A DNA stretch of 64,000 bases from the NCBI GenBank assembly GCA_035499555.1, contig DATJYO010000065.1:1-64000 (forward strand), read 5' to 3'. The DNA comes from Bog-159 sp035499555 (GTDB taxonomy: Bacteria > Acidobacteriota > Terriglobia > Bryobacterales > Bryobacteraceae). The stretch's first letter is position 1; the number at the start of each line of letters is the position of its first letter. A program made the translations under genes and the position numbers. Below are positions 29,553-37,901 of this stretch, piece by piece. The notes beneath the pieces were generated by a model. That model did not search any database. It was not told where the DNA came from and saw only the letters and a program-made list of their open reading frames with translations.

Positions 29553-30806
29553 CTACACCACCAAAGTCGATACATCCACCTGGGAGCGGTTGCCCTCCAC
29601 CACCACGATGCCCGATTCGGTCACGTGGTGGTAACGGCGGTCCTGTTCCAGGTCGTAGCCGATGCAGGCGTCGGCAGGCACGCGAACGTTCTTGTCGAGG
29701 ATTGCGCGGCGGACGCGGGAGCGCCGGCCGATATCGCAGTTGTCCAGGATCACGCTGTCTTCCACCAGGGCGCCGGCATGCACCTTCACGCCGCGGAACA
29801 GCACCGAGTTCTTCACCGCGCCTCCAGAGAGGATGCATCCGCCGGACACGATCGAGTCGATGGCTTCGCCGCGGCGGTTCTCGTCGTCGAAGGTGAATTT
29901 GGCGGGCGGTTCGGGATAGCTCGCCGTGCGCAGCGGCCAGCGGCGATTATAAAGGTTGAGGGCCGGCTTGACGGAGCGCAAGTCCATGTTGGCGTCGTAA
30001 TAGGCATCGATGGTCCCGACATCGCGCCAATAGGCGGCGCCATCCACCTCTTCGCCCTGTATCCGGTTGGTGTTGAAGTCGTAGGCGAACATCTCGGATT
30101 GGCCCACCAGTTTGGGCAGGATGTCACGGCCGAAATCATGCGAACTGCTCTCGTTGGCGGCGTCCTCGTACAGTTCGCGCAACAACGCGCGGGTGGAGAA
30201 GACGTAATTGCCCATGGAAGCGAAGACCCGGCTGGGGTCGCCGGGGATGGTGGGCGCGTCGGGGTTCTTCTCGTGGAAGGCCAGGATCCGGCCGTCGGGC
30301 GCGGCTTCAATCACGCCGAACTCGGCGGCGTGTTTCTTGTCCACCGGAATGGCGGCGACAGTGACCGTAGCGCTCTTCTGCTGGTGAAATTCCACCATGT
30401 TGGTGATGTTCATGCGATAGATGTGATCGGCGCCGAAGATGGCCACGACGTGGGGATCGGCCTGTTCCACCAGGTTGACGTTCTGGTAGATGGCGTCGGC
30501 GGTTCCCTGATACCAGGTTTCGCCCGCCGACCGCATCTGGGCCGGTACCGGGATCACGAACTGGGTCTTGAGCAGGCCGCCGAACTGCCATCCTTCGCTC
30601 AGGTGCTGCAGCAGCGACTGGCTCTTGAACTGGGTCAGCACGTAGATGGAATAGATGCCCGAGTTGATGAAATTGCTCAGGACGAAATCGATGATGCGAT
30701 ATTTGCCGCCAAACGGAACGGCGGGCTTGGCACGTTCCTTGGTGAGCGGATAGAGGCGGGTACCCTTCCCGCCCGCCAGCACGATTCCCAGCACGCGTAG
30801 CCGCAT
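29553..30806 (-). CDS. glgC: Glucose-1-phosphate adenylyltransferase
   Basis: 417 residues, typical length. It makes ADP-glucose for glycogen synthesis. The N-terminal nucleotide-binding motif is GIVLAGGKGTRLYPLTKERAKPAVPFGGKYRIIDF. Further marks are GTADAIYQN, the catalytic IFGADHIYRM, and the C-terminal left-handed beta-helix of hexapeptide repeats (GCILSGGAVKNSVLFRG, DCDIGRRSRVRRAILDKNV). No other glg gene is nearby. Confidence 0.97.
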   Translation of the reverse strand: MRLRVLGIVLAGGKGTRLYPLTKERAKPAVPFGGKYRIIDFVLSNFINSGIYSIYVLTQFKSQSLLQHLSEGWQFGGLLKTQFVIPVPAQMRSAGETWYQGTADAIYQNVNLVEQADPHVVAIFGADHIYRMNITNMVEFHQQKSATVTVAAIPVDKKHAAEFGVIEAAPDGRILAFHEKNPDAPTIPGDPSRVFASMGNYVFSTRALLRELYEDAANESSSHDFGRDILPKLVGQSEMFAYDFNTNRIQGEEVDGAAYWRDVGTIDAYYDANMDLRSVKPALNLYNRRWPLRTASYPEPPAKFTFDDENRRGEAIDSIVSGGCILSGGAVKNSVLFRGVKVHAGALVEDSVILDNCDIGRRSRVRRAILDKNVRVPADACIGYDLEQDRRYHHVTESGIVVVEGNRSQVDVSTLVV

Positions 30807-30897
30807 AGGTTTTCAAGCCTATACTATCAAAGCGGCCCGCGTTCCTGGCTGTCGTTTTCAGCCGGCCTTCTGCCGGCTCGGCCGGCAGCCGGCGACG

Positions 30898-32598
30898 TCA
30901 CATGCGGCCGACCTGGGCGATCAGGTTCGATTCCCCCGACCGGGCTTCGGCGCGCAATTCGCGGCGCAGGATCTTGCCGACCGGGGTCTTGGGCAGGCTG
31001 TCGCGGAACTCGATCATGCGCGGCACCTTGTAGTTGGTCAGACTCTGGCGGCAGAGCCTCACGATCTCTTCCGCCGAAAGGCCGGGATCGTCTCTGACCA
31101 CGAACGCCTTCACCACTTCGCCGGTAATGACGTCGGGCACGCCCACCACGCCGCACTCGACCACGCCCGGCACCCCGGCGATCACGTTTTCGATCTCGTT
31201 GGGGTAGACGTTGAATCCGGAGACCAGGATCATGTCTTTCTTGCGGTCGGTAATGCGGAGGCAGCCCGTTTCATCCATAATGCCGATGTCTCCGGTGCGG
31301 AGCCAGCCCTCGGCGGTGAAAGAAGCCGTGGTCTCTCCGGGCAATTGCCAGTAGCCGGCCATCACTTGCGGGCCTTTCACGCAGATCTCACCTTCGGCGC
31401 CGATCGGCAGTTCCTGGCCGGCGTCGTCCAGGATGGCGACATCCGTGGATGGCAGCGGCAGGCCGATGGTGGGCGAGTAACCCGCGTTGAACGGATTGCA
31501 GGAGACGAACGGCGAGGTTTCGGTAAGGCCATAGCCCTGCAACAAAGGATGTCCCGTGACTCGCTGCCAGCGTTCGCCGACGGTCCGATGCACGGCGGCG
31601 CCTCCACCCATGGCGAACTTCACGCGGCTGAAGTCGAGGGTGTCGAAGCCGGGCGTATTGAGCAGCGCGTTGAACAGGGTGTTAACGCCCGACATGACGC
31701 TCCACCGCGTCTGCCGCAGCTCCTTCACGAAGCCGGGGAGGTCCTTGGGATTGGTGATGAGCAGATTCACGCCGCCGATGGTGATGAACAACAGGCAGTT
31801 GAAGGTGAAGGAGAAGACGTGGTAGAGGGGCAGCGCCGTGACCACCGTTTCACGTCCTTCCTCCAGCAATCCGGTGGACCAGGCGCAGGCCTGCAGCAGG
31901 TTCGCCACCAGGCCGCCGTGCGTTAGCATGGCGCCCTTGGATTTGCCCGTGGTGCCGCCGGTGTACTGCAGCACGGCGATGTCGGCGTGAGTGGGCGAGG
32001 CTTCGTGGAACGGCGCGCGGGCGCCGCGGGCGAGAGCCGTACGCAGGCCGACGGTCGCGCCGATGTGCCACTCGGGAACCATCTTCTTGATATGGCGGAT
32101 GGCGAAATTCATCGCGAACCGGCGCGAGGGCGCCAGCAGGTCACCCACCTGCGTGGTCACCACGTGACGGATCGCCGTGTTGGGAAGCGCTTTTTCCAGA
32201 ACGTGCGCGAAATTCTCCAGAATGACGATCACTTCCGCCCCGGAGTCCTTGAGCTGATGCTCCAGCTCGCGCGCGGTGTAGAGGGGGTTGACGTTCACGG
32301 CGATGAATCCGCCGCGCAGCACGCCGAACAGCGCCACGGGGTACTGCAGGAGATTGGGCATCATGAGGGCGACGCGTGCGCCCTTGGCCAGTCCCAGGCT
32401 CTGCAGCCAAGCGCCGAAATTGCGGCTCAAACGGTCGAGACCGGCGTACGTTAGGGTGGTACCGAAGTTCACAAAGGCGGGCAGGTCGCGATACTTCCGG
32501 CAACTCTGGGCCACGACCTCGTTAATGGATGCGTATTCATTGAGGTCGATTTCAGCGGGAACTCCTGGGGGATAGCTTTTCAGCCAGATCTTGTCCAT
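30898..32598 (-). CDS. fadD: Long-chain fatty acid-CoA ligase (AMP-forming)
   Basis: 566 residues. ANL superfamily. The phosphate-binding loop is VLQYTGGTTGKSKGAMLTHG; the A5 motif is GYGLTETSPFVSCN; A7 is LRTGDIGIMDETG; the catalytic Lys near the C terminus is in LPKTPVGKILRREL. It activates fatty acids to acyl-CoA and would work with the acyl-CoA dehydrogenase at 41552-42784 in fatty acid breakdown. GGGAGG lies seven bases before the ATG. A TATAAT box lies about 180 bases further up. Confidence 0.93.
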   Translation of the reverse strand: MDKIWLKSYPPGVPAEIDLNEYASINEVVAQSCRKYRDLPAFVNFGTTLTYAGLDRLSRNFGAWLQSLGLAKGARVALMMPNLLQYPVALFGVLRGGFIAVNVNPLYTARELEHQLKDSGAEVIVILENFAHVLEKALPNTAIRHVVTTQVGDLLAPSRRFAMNFAIRHIKKMVPEWHIGATVGLRTALARGARAPFHEASPTHADIAVLQYTGGTTGKSKGAMLTHGGLVANLLQACAWSTGLLEEGRETVVTALPLYHVFSFTFNCLLFITIGGVNLLITNPKDLPGFVKELRQTRWSVMSGVNTLFNALLNTPGFDTLDFSRVKFAMGGGAAVHRTVGERWQRVTGHPLLQGYGLTETSPFVSCNPFNAGYSPTIGLPLPSTDVAILDDAGQELPIGAEGEICVKGPQVMAGYWQLPGETTASFTAEGWLRTGDIGIMDETGCLRITDRKKDMILVSGFNVYPNEIENVIAGVPGVVECGVVGVPDVITGEVVKAFVVRDDPGLSAEEIVRLCRQSLTNYKVPRMIEFRDSLPKTPVGKILRRELRAEARSGESNLIAQVGRM

Positions 32599-32774
32599 GC
32601 GTTAACCTCCCGCGGAGCAGGCAAAGCGGCTGGCGGGGTGCCAAGGCATGCCGTCGCGTGAGGTTCCCCGATGTCTGTCAGGGGCTAACGCGCGGATCGC
32701 GTCATCCCGAAGCCTCTGGGATGCCGCTCACACGGACGTGAGAACTCAACGCTTGTTTAATACCGTCAGGTCCG

Positions 32775-32780
32775 ATTATA
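32775..32780 (-). promoter_or_regulatory. Candidate -10 box for the acyl-CoA ligase gene
   Basis: The minus strand reads TATAAT here, about 180 bases before the ligase start. No convincing -35 at the right distance. The 249-bp stretch between the ligase and the cupin gene (32599-32847) otherwise holds nothing I can assign. Confidence 0.35.
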
Positions 32781-32847
32781 CTGCAACGGCAAGGGCGCGG
32801 CCATCCGGGGTCTGCCCGCCCGGGGCCGCCGGGGCCGGGAGCGGGTC

Positions 32848-33246
32848 TTACGGCTTCCGGTATTGCTCTTCGGTGACGTGCTCCATCCAGTCCACCACCT
32901 TCCCGTTGAGCTTTTCCTGGATGGCGATGTGGGTCATCGCGGTCGTGGGCGTGGCACCGTGCCAGTGCTTCTCGCCCGGCGCGAACCAGACCACATCGCC
33001 CGGCCGCACCTCCTCAACCGGGCCGCCGTCGCGCTGCACCCAGCCGCAGCCCGCGGTCACGATGAGCGTCTGGCCGAGCGGGTGGGTATGCCAGGCGGTG
33101 CGAGCGCCCGGCTCGAAGGTGACGCTGGCGCCTTGCACGAACGCCGGATCGGGAGCCTGAAACAACGGATCGATCCGCACGGCGCCGGTGAACCAATCAG
33201 CGGGGCCTTTGACGGAAGGATGGGTGCCGGCTCGTTTGATTTCCAT
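32848..33246 (-). CDS. Small cupin-domain protein
   Basis: 132 residues, one cupin barrel. The metal-binding motif 1 is TAWHTHPLGQTLIVTAGCGW (two His and a Gln where Glu is usual). Motif 2 is PGDVVWFAPGEKHWHGA. Single-domain cupins of this type are often annotated as quercetinase- or tetR-linked detoxification proteins. It is last in a three-gene operon divergent from an AraC regulator. Substrate unknown. Confidence 0.85.
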   Translation of the reverse strand: MEIKRAGTHPSVKGPADWFTGAVRIDPLFQAPDPAFVQGASVTFEPGARTAWHTHPLGQTLIVTAGCGWVQRDGGPVEEVRPGDVVWFAPGEKHWHGATPTTAMTHIAIQEKLNGKVVDWMEHVTEEQYRKP

Positions 33247-33273
33247 ATTCTCTGTTCCTCTATCGTATTTTCG

Positions 33274-33657
33274 TCATGCTTCCGTTTCGCGCGGCATGAT
33301 CCGGATTGTCGCGGAGCGGGCGCGCGGGCCGATCATGGGGCTGAGGTACGGGCTGTTGCCGTATTTCGCCCGGTAGGCCTCGTCGATGGGGTCGTTGACC
33401 GGTCCGTTCACCGGCTCGAAGGCCACTTCCCTGGTGATGCCCGCGGCGATGATGCGCCCCGCCTTCTGCCGCACCGCGGCCTGGTACCAGGTGGACTTCC
33501 GGCCATTGTAGCCGCGGACGTAAAGAGCGTCGCCGACCGCCACCGACCAGATCCACGTCGGCGTGCCGTAGGTGACGGCATCGTCACGAAACGGTGCAAT
33601 GTGCAGGTCATCGGCCTCGGCGATCCTGCGGAGTTCGTCTTTGGGCCATGCCGTCAT
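33274..33657 (-). CDS. DUF2255 family protein
   Basis: 127 residues. Matches the pattern of DUF2255 proteins as I remember it: an N-terminal helix (WPKDELRRIAEADDLHIAPF), TWIWSVAVGDALYVRGYNG with the RKSTWYQAAVR segment, and a C-terminal DEAYRAKYG. The fold is flavin-reductase/nitroreductase-like and function is unknown. It lies 27 bases before the cupin and eight bases after the lipocalin-like gene. The start MTAWPK is preferred; long readings upstream run through that gene out of frame. Confidence 0.75.
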   Translation of the reverse strand: MTAWPKDELRRIAEADDLHIAPFRDDAVTYGTPTWIWSVAVGDALYVRGYNGRKSTWYQAAVRQKAGRIIAAGITREVAFEPVNGPVNDPIDEAYRAKYGNSPYLSPMIGPRARSATIRIMPRETEA

Positions 33658-33665
33658 GGTGTTCT

Positions 33666-34130
33666 TCAATAGTGCTCCCAGGCGACGCGCCAATGCTCGT
33701 CCGGCCGCGCCGGCTTCACGATGAGCTGTTTGCCCGAGAATTCGTACGCCCGCGGCAGGTCTTTGCCGATCAGGGTCCGCACCAGCGCGCCCTCGACGTG
33801 GAAAGTGAACCGGTGCGCGCGCTCGTCGATCTCGTACCAGCCATACGAGGCCTCGTATCCGCCTTGCGAATACTGCTCCGGCCCGGCAGGGGTCCGGGCC
33901 TGCGGATCGCGCTCCATCACCTGCACCGACATGTGGCCGTCGCGTGTGTAGACCAGCATGCCGCAACAGTCGATCCGGCGCAGTTTGCCGTCTGCGCCGG
34001 GCTGTTCCAGCCAGGCCAGCCGCCAGGCTCCCACGAACCGGTCCTGGATGTTGCGGGTCTGGGTCACGCCGGGAACCGCGGTCAAAGCGATCCATACCCA
34101 GGCGGCGCCGATCGAACGAGAAGTTGCCAC
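33666..34130 (-). CDS. Exported lipocalin-like domain protein
   Basis: About 154 residues from a GTG at 34130 preceded by GGAAG; the N terminus is hydrophobic (IGAAWVWIALTAVPGVTQ) and likely a signal sequence. The remainder fits the lipocalin-like PF13924 pattern: FVGAWRLAWLEQPGADGKL, GMLVYTRDGHMSVQVMERD, SYGWYEIDERAHRFTFHVEG. An ATG further upstream would add about 77 non-conserved residues across the regulatory region and is rejected. First gene of the operon divergent from araC-like regulator. Confidence 0.7.
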   Translation of the reverse strand: MATSRSIGAAWVWIALTAVPGVTQTRNIQDRFVGAWRLAWLEQPGADGKLRRIDCCGMLVYTRDGHMSVQVMERDPQARTPAGPEQYSQGGYEASYGWYEIDERAHRFTFHVEGALVRTLIGKDLPRAYEFSGKQLIVKPARPDEHWRVAWEHY

Positions 34131-34204
34131 ACTTCCAAAATAGCGGGAGACGCCTTCCGGGCGCTTTCCCGATCCTGCTGATTCTTTGCCTGATCCTGCT
34201 TGAG

Positions 34205-34265
34205 TGAGCCATTTTGTGCACCTGCCAACGGCTGGTGTAGTACACTGGCTCAGGAATGGCAGGTG
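34205..34265. promoter_or_regulatory. Nested inverted repeats between the AraC regulator and the lipocalin-cupin operon
   Basis: Three inverted repeats are nested in 61 bases: TGAGCCA/TGGCTCA (34205-34211 and 34246-34252), CACCTGCCA/TGGCAGGTG (34219-34227 and 34257-34265), and GTGTA-g-TACAC (34235-34245). They lie in the divergent promoter region and probably bind the adjacent AraC-type regulator. Confidence 0.5.
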
Positions 34266-34279
34266 GAGCGGTCGTAGCC

Positions 34280-35179
34280 ATGCGCGCCGAACTGGCCCGC
34301 CGCATTGCGGCGCAAACGAAATCGGCCGGCGAGCATCCCACAGCGGTGCCGGGACTGACACTTTTTCGCCGGACGACGCCCACGGCCTGCTATCGCGCCG
34401 TGTACGAGCCCAGCCTTACCGTTTTCGTGCAAGGGCGAAAACGCATCAACCTCGGCGGAACGGAGTATCTCTGCGACGGCTCGTCCTTTCTGCTGTCGTC
34501 CATCGACGTTCCCGTGCAAAGCCAGATCGTCGAAGCGTCCCCAGAGGTGCCGCTGCTCTCCATGTTTCTGCGGCTGGACATGCCGATGGTGCGCGAGGTC
34601 TTGAGCCGCGAAGATGTACCGGCGCCCGCAGCGCAATCGCAGCGGCAGGGAGTGGCCGTTGGGGAGACCACCGCCGGGCTGCTGGGAGCCTGCGCCCGGC
34701 TGATCGAACTGCTGGAGACTCCCGAAGACATACCCTTTCTCAGCCACCTGATCGAACGCGAAATCGTGTACCGCATTCTGCGCACGCCGCAGGGCGAGCG
34801 GCTGCGGGCCATCGCCACCAGCGGCGATCTCAGCCAGCGGACGGCGCGCGCGATCGCCTGGCTCAGGGCCAACTATGCCAAGCCGCTGCACATGGAGGAA
34901 CTCGCCCTGGTCGCACGGATGGGCGTGTCCACGCTGCATCATCAGTTTCGCGCCTTGACGGCCATGAGTCCGCTGCAATACCAGAAGCAGTTGCGGCTGC
35001 AGACCGCGCGGCAGCGGATGTTGATGGACGGCATCGACGCCAGCAGCGCGGCGTACGAAGTCGGCTATGAAAGCGTGAGCCAGTTCAGCCGGGAGTACCG
35101 CCGTTTCTTTGGCCAGCCGCCGATGCGGGATATCCAAGCCCTGCGCGACGGCAAAGTCCTGGCGATCGGCGCCGCTTAG
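34280..35179 (+). CDS. AraC family transcriptional regulator
   Basis: 299 residues from MRAELARRIAAQT; an ATG at 34256 would add eight residues but has poor spacing to any ribosome binding site and overlaps an inverted repeat. The N-terminal AraC_N-type cupin sensor is seen (YEPSLTVFVQGRKRINLGG, YLCDGSSFLLSSIDVPV). The C-terminal two helix-turn-helix motifs are MEELALVARMGVSTLHHQFR and SSAAYEVGYESVSQFSREYR. It likely controls the divergent lipocalin/DUF2255/cupin operon and itself. Confidence 0.88.
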   Translation: MRAELARRIAAQTKSAGEHPTAVPGLTLFRRTTPTACYRAVYEPSLTVFVQGRKRINLGGTEYLCDGSSFLLSSIDVPVQSQIVEASPEVPLLSMFLRLDMPMVREVLSREDVPAPAAQSQRQGVAVGETTAGLLGACARLIELLETPEDIPFLSHLIEREIVYRILRTPQGERLRAIATSGDLSQRTARAIAWLRANYAKPLHMEELALVARMGVSTLHHQFRALTAMSPLQYQKQLRLQTARQRMLMDGIDASSAAYEVGYESVSQFSREYRRFFGQPPMRDIQALRDGKVLAIGAA

Positions 35180-35220
35180 CTGCAGTCCGTTCCTCATTGA
35201 AAACAGGCCGAATATTTCTC

Positions 35221-35262
35221 TTGACAGTTATAGCAGATCGCTATACGATTATAACGATCTGC
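35221..35262 (+). promoter_or_regulatory. Promoter and operator of the XRE-flotillin-PspA operon
   Basis: TTGACA (35221-35226) and TACGAT (35244-35249) are 17 bases apart. Overlapping them are TATAGC-agatc-GCTATA (35229-35245) and GCAGATCG-N14-CGATCTGC (35233-35240 and 35255-35262), inverted repeats centred on the -10. A repressor bound there would block RNA polymerase. Predicted transcription start is about 12 bases before the ATG, so the message is nearly leaderless. Confidence 0.65.
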
Positions 35263-35267
35263 AATAT

Positions 35268-35783
35268 ATGAAACTTGGTGAAAAGCTCCGGTACCTGCGG
35301 GAAATCGAGGGCGCCTTGCGCGGCCGGGATCGCGAGCTGACGCAGTCGGAGGTGGTGCGGCTGCTCGCGAAGGAGTTAGGCGAAACCATCAGCCAGGCGT
35401 ACCTGTCGCAGATCGAGAGCGGTGCGCGGCCGCACTTGACCAATTCCAGCCGCATGCTGCTGGCGAAGTTCTACAAGGTGCATCCGGGATACCTGGTGGA
35501 CGATCCGGAAGGCTACCAGGAGGAACTGGTTTCAGATGTGGGCGCGCTCGAAGACAAGTTGGATTTGTGGCTGATCAACGGCGCGGAGCGTTTCCTGCGG
35601 GACGCCGAGTTGAGCCAGGCGCTGCTGCGCGTGGCGCGGCACCAGGACACGCGCATGTGCCTGGTGTTGTTGGGCGCCATCCTGGATAATCCTGGGTTGG
35701 CCGAACGGTTGTTGCAGGTGTTGAAGCCTTCGCCGGCCGCGGCCGGGGAGGCTTCACCCAGATCGAGGAGACGTTCGCAATGA
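35268..35783 (+). CDS. XRE-type helix-turn-helix regulator
   Basis: 171 residues. The N-terminal HTH_3-like domain (KLGEKLRYLREIEGA then TISQAYLSQIESGARPH) is followed by a helical C-terminal domain (LVDDPEGYQEELVSDVGALE and on) without a known ligand pocket. A long in-frame reading upstream overlaps the AraC gene and is rejected; the ATG at 35268 follows the promoter. It is the first gene of the operon and overlaps the next by four bases (ATGA). Probably the operon's own repressor, acting on the inverted repeats over its promoter. Confidence 0.85.
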   Translation: MKLGEKLRYLREIEGALRGRDRELTQSEVVRLLAKELGETISQAYLSQIESGARPHLTNSSRMLLAKFYKVHPGYLVDDPEGYQEELVSDVGALEDKLDLWLINGAERFLRDAELSQALLRVARHQDTRMCLVLLGAILDNPGLAERLLQVLKPSPAAAGEASPRSRRRSQ

Positions 35784-36394
35784 CGTGGGCGGATTTTTAT
35801 CTGATCTGTTTTCTGTTGGGCCTGGCGTTGAGCCTGCTGTCCGTGCTGACGGGCAGCGCGCATCTGCACCTGCCTCACATACACGTGCTGCATGTGCATG
35901 TGCCGCATGTGCATGTTCCGCACGTACATACGGGGTCTGCGGAAACGGAAGGCGTGCCGTGGCTGAATTTCGGCACTATGACCGCGTTTCTGGCGTGGTT
36001 CGGCGGCACGGGTTACCTGCTGGAGCGCTTCTACGCGGTGTGGTTTCTCATCGCCCTGGCGATCGCGGTTTTGAGCGGGCTAGGCGGAGCGGCCATCGTG
36101 TTCTGGTTCCTGGCGAAGCTGGCCTCGGGTGAAGAGGCGATGGATCCGGCGGACTACGACATGATCGGCGTGCTGGGCAAGCTGAGTATTCCCATCCGCC
36201 AGGGCGGCACGGGCGAGATCGTCTTTTCGCAGGAGGGCGTGCGCCACGCAGCCGGCGCGCGGAGCGACGACGGGACCGCCATCCCCAAGGGGGCCGAGGT
36301 GGTGGTGCAGCGCTATGAGAAGGGCATCGCGTATGTGCGCCGCTGGGAAGACATGACAGGAAGCGCGGAAGATTTCGCGGTAAAGCAGGGCTAG
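35780..36394 (+). CDS. NfeD-like membrane protein with a histidine pentapeptide array
   Basis: 204 residues. Membrane helices at about 7-25, 58-80 and 85-112 precede a C-terminal OB-fold-like domain (MIGVLGKLSIPIRQGGTGEI through YEKGIAYVRRWE), matching the pattern of NfeD/YuaF partners of flotillin. Between the first and second helices lie five tandem HxHxx pentapeptides (residues 28-52, ten His), which could bind metal ions. The gene overlaps the XRE gene by four bases and lies 18 bases before flotillin, consistent with a membrane-microdomain complex. Confidence 0.8.
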   Translation: MTWADFYLICFLLGLALSLLSVLTGSAHLHLPHIHVLHVHVPHVHVPHVHTGSAETEGVPWLNFGTMTAFLAWFGGTGYLLERFYAVWFLIALAIAVLSGLGGAAIVFWFLAKLASGEEAMDPADYDMIGVLGKLSIPIRQGGTGEIVFSQEGVRHAAGARSDDGTAIPKGAEVVVQRYEKGIAYVRRWEDMTGSAEDFAVKQG

Positions 36395-36412
36395 GCAGTA
36401 CCAAGGAGCGTT

Positions 36413-37849
36413 ATGGAAAAAGACATGGTAGTGGTGATTGTTTTGCTAATGTTGCTGGCGATCGTGCTGATCGCCTCGATGTTGGCGCGGCTCTATCGCA
36501 AGGCCGGTCCGCATGAAGCGTTGATCGTCTACGGGCGGAAGGGCACGCGCATTGTCAAAGGACGCGGCACGGTGATCTGGCCGGTGGTGGAGAGCTATCG
36601 TGCGCTGTCGCTGGAGCTCATGTCGTTCGACGTGGCGCCGCAGCAGGATCTCTACACCCGCCAGGGCGTGGCGGTGACGGTGGAGGCGGTCGCGCAGATC
36701 AAGGTGAAGTCCGATCCGGAATCCATACAGACTGCCGCCGAGCAGTTTCTGACCAAGACCGACCAGGAGCGCGAAGGCCTGATCCGGCTGGTGATGGAAG
36801 GCCACCTGCGCGGCATCATCGGCCAGTTGACGGTGGAAGAGATTGTGAAGCAGCCGGAAATGGTGGGCGACCGCATGCGTTCGACGTGCGCGGACGACAT
36901 GAACAAAATGGGCCTGGAAGTGATTTCGTTCACCATCAAGGAAGTCCGCGACAAGAACGACTACATCTCTAACATGGGCCGGCCGGACGTGGCGCGCATC
37001 AAGCGCGACGCGGATGTGGCGGCCGCCGAAGCCGAAAGGGACACAGCCATTAAAAGAGCGGAAGCGACGCGCGCCGCGGCGGTGGCCAGGGCGCAGGCCG
37101 ACCAGGAGCGGGTGCTGGCGGAGACCCTGTCGCAGGCCAAGCAGGCGGAAGCCTCGCGGGACCTGGATATCAAGAAGGCCAACTACCTGGAGACGGTGAA
37201 GAAGCAGCAGGCCCAGGCGGACAAAGCTTACGAGATCCAGACCAACATCATGCAGCAGCAGGTGATCGCCGAGCAGGTAAAGATCCAGCAGGTGCAGAAG
37301 GAGCACGAAGTGGCGGTGCAGGATGCCGAAATTCAGCGCCGCGAACGCGAGCTGATCGCCACCGTGCTGAAGCAGGCGGAGATCGAGCGCCAGCGCATTG
37401 AGACACTGGCCCAGGCGCAGAAGCAGAAGCTGGAGCTGGAGGCGCAAGGCCAGGCGGCCGCCATACGCACACAGGGCGAGGCGGAGGCCGAGATCATCTT
37501 CAAGAAGGGCGACGCGGAAGCCAGGGCTATGAACGTGAAGGCCGAGGCGTATCAGGAGTACAACCAGGCCGCGGTTGTGGACAAGCTCATCACGGGCCTG
37601 CCGGAAGTGGTGCGCGCGCTGGCCTCGCCGCTGGCCAACGTGGACAAGATCACGATCGTCTCGACGGGCAACGGCAGCTCTGCGGGAATGAACAAAGTGA
37701 CCGGGGACATCGCTGCGATGGCGGCGCAAATCCCGGCGCTGTTCGAGACGCTATCGGGGATGCAGATGTCCGAGCTGTTCTCGAAGGTGAGACAGATCGG
37801 CGATAAGCCGAAGCCGCCGGAGGACAAAGCCAAGTCAGCGGCAAGCTAA
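36413..37849 (+). CDS. Flotillin family protein
   Basis: 478 residues. N-terminal membrane-inserted segment (VVVIVLLMLLAIVLIASML), then the SPFH/band-7 domain (PHEALIVYGRKGTRIVKGRG, MSFDVAPQQDLYTRQGVAVT, GHLRGIIGQLTVEEI), then a long Ala/Glu/Gln-rich coiled coil (about residues 195-390) and a C-terminal oligomerisation region with LPEVVRALASPLANVDKIT. It scaffolds ordered membrane domains. Preceded by AGGAG. Partnered here with an NfeD-like protein and PspA, as in other bacterial flotillin operons. Confidence 0.95.
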   Translation: MEKDMVVVIVLLMLLAIVLIASMLARLYRKAGPHEALIVYGRKGTRIVKGRGTVIWPVVESYRALSLELMSFDVAPQQDLYTRQGVAVTVEAVAQIKVKSDPESIQTAAEQFLTKTDQEREGLIRLVMEGHLRGIIGQLTVEEIVKQPEMVGDRMRSTCADDMNKMGLEVISFTIKEVRDKNDYISNMGRPDVARIKRDADVAAAEAERDTAIKRAEATRAAAVARAQADQERVLAETLSQAKQAEASRDLDIKKANYLETVKKQQAQADKAYEIQTNIMQQQVIAEQVKIQQVQKEHEVAVQDAEIQRRERELIATVLKQAEIERQRIETLAQAQKQKLELEAQGQAAAIRTQGEAEAEIIFKKGDAEARAMNVKAEAYQEYNQAAVVDKLITGLPEVVRALASPLANVDKITIVSTGNGSSAGMNKVTGDIAAMAAQIPALFETLSGMQMSELFSKVRQIGDKPKPPEDKAKSAAS

Positions 37850-37860
37850 AACGATGGACC

Positions 37861-37882
37861 GGGGCCGGGTTCGCCCGGCCCC
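37861..37882 (+). other. Perfect 9-bp hairpin with a UUCG tetraloop between flotillin and pspA
   Basis: GGGGCCGGG (37861-37869), TTCG, CCCGGCCCC (37874-37882). UUCG closed by G-C is a very stable tetraloop type. It starts 11 bases after the flotillin stop and ends 19 bases before the pspA ATG. No T-run follows, so it is more likely an RNA processing or stability element, or an attenuator that lets pspA be expressed at a different level. Confidence 0.75.
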
Positions 37883-37901
37883 ACAGAGGAAGGAGAAGAC
37901 A

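Noticed and set aside
32599..32847. Possible RNA gene in the gap before the acyl-CoA ligase
   Set aside because: No cloverleaf or known RNA consensus could be traced; only a TATAAT box is supported.
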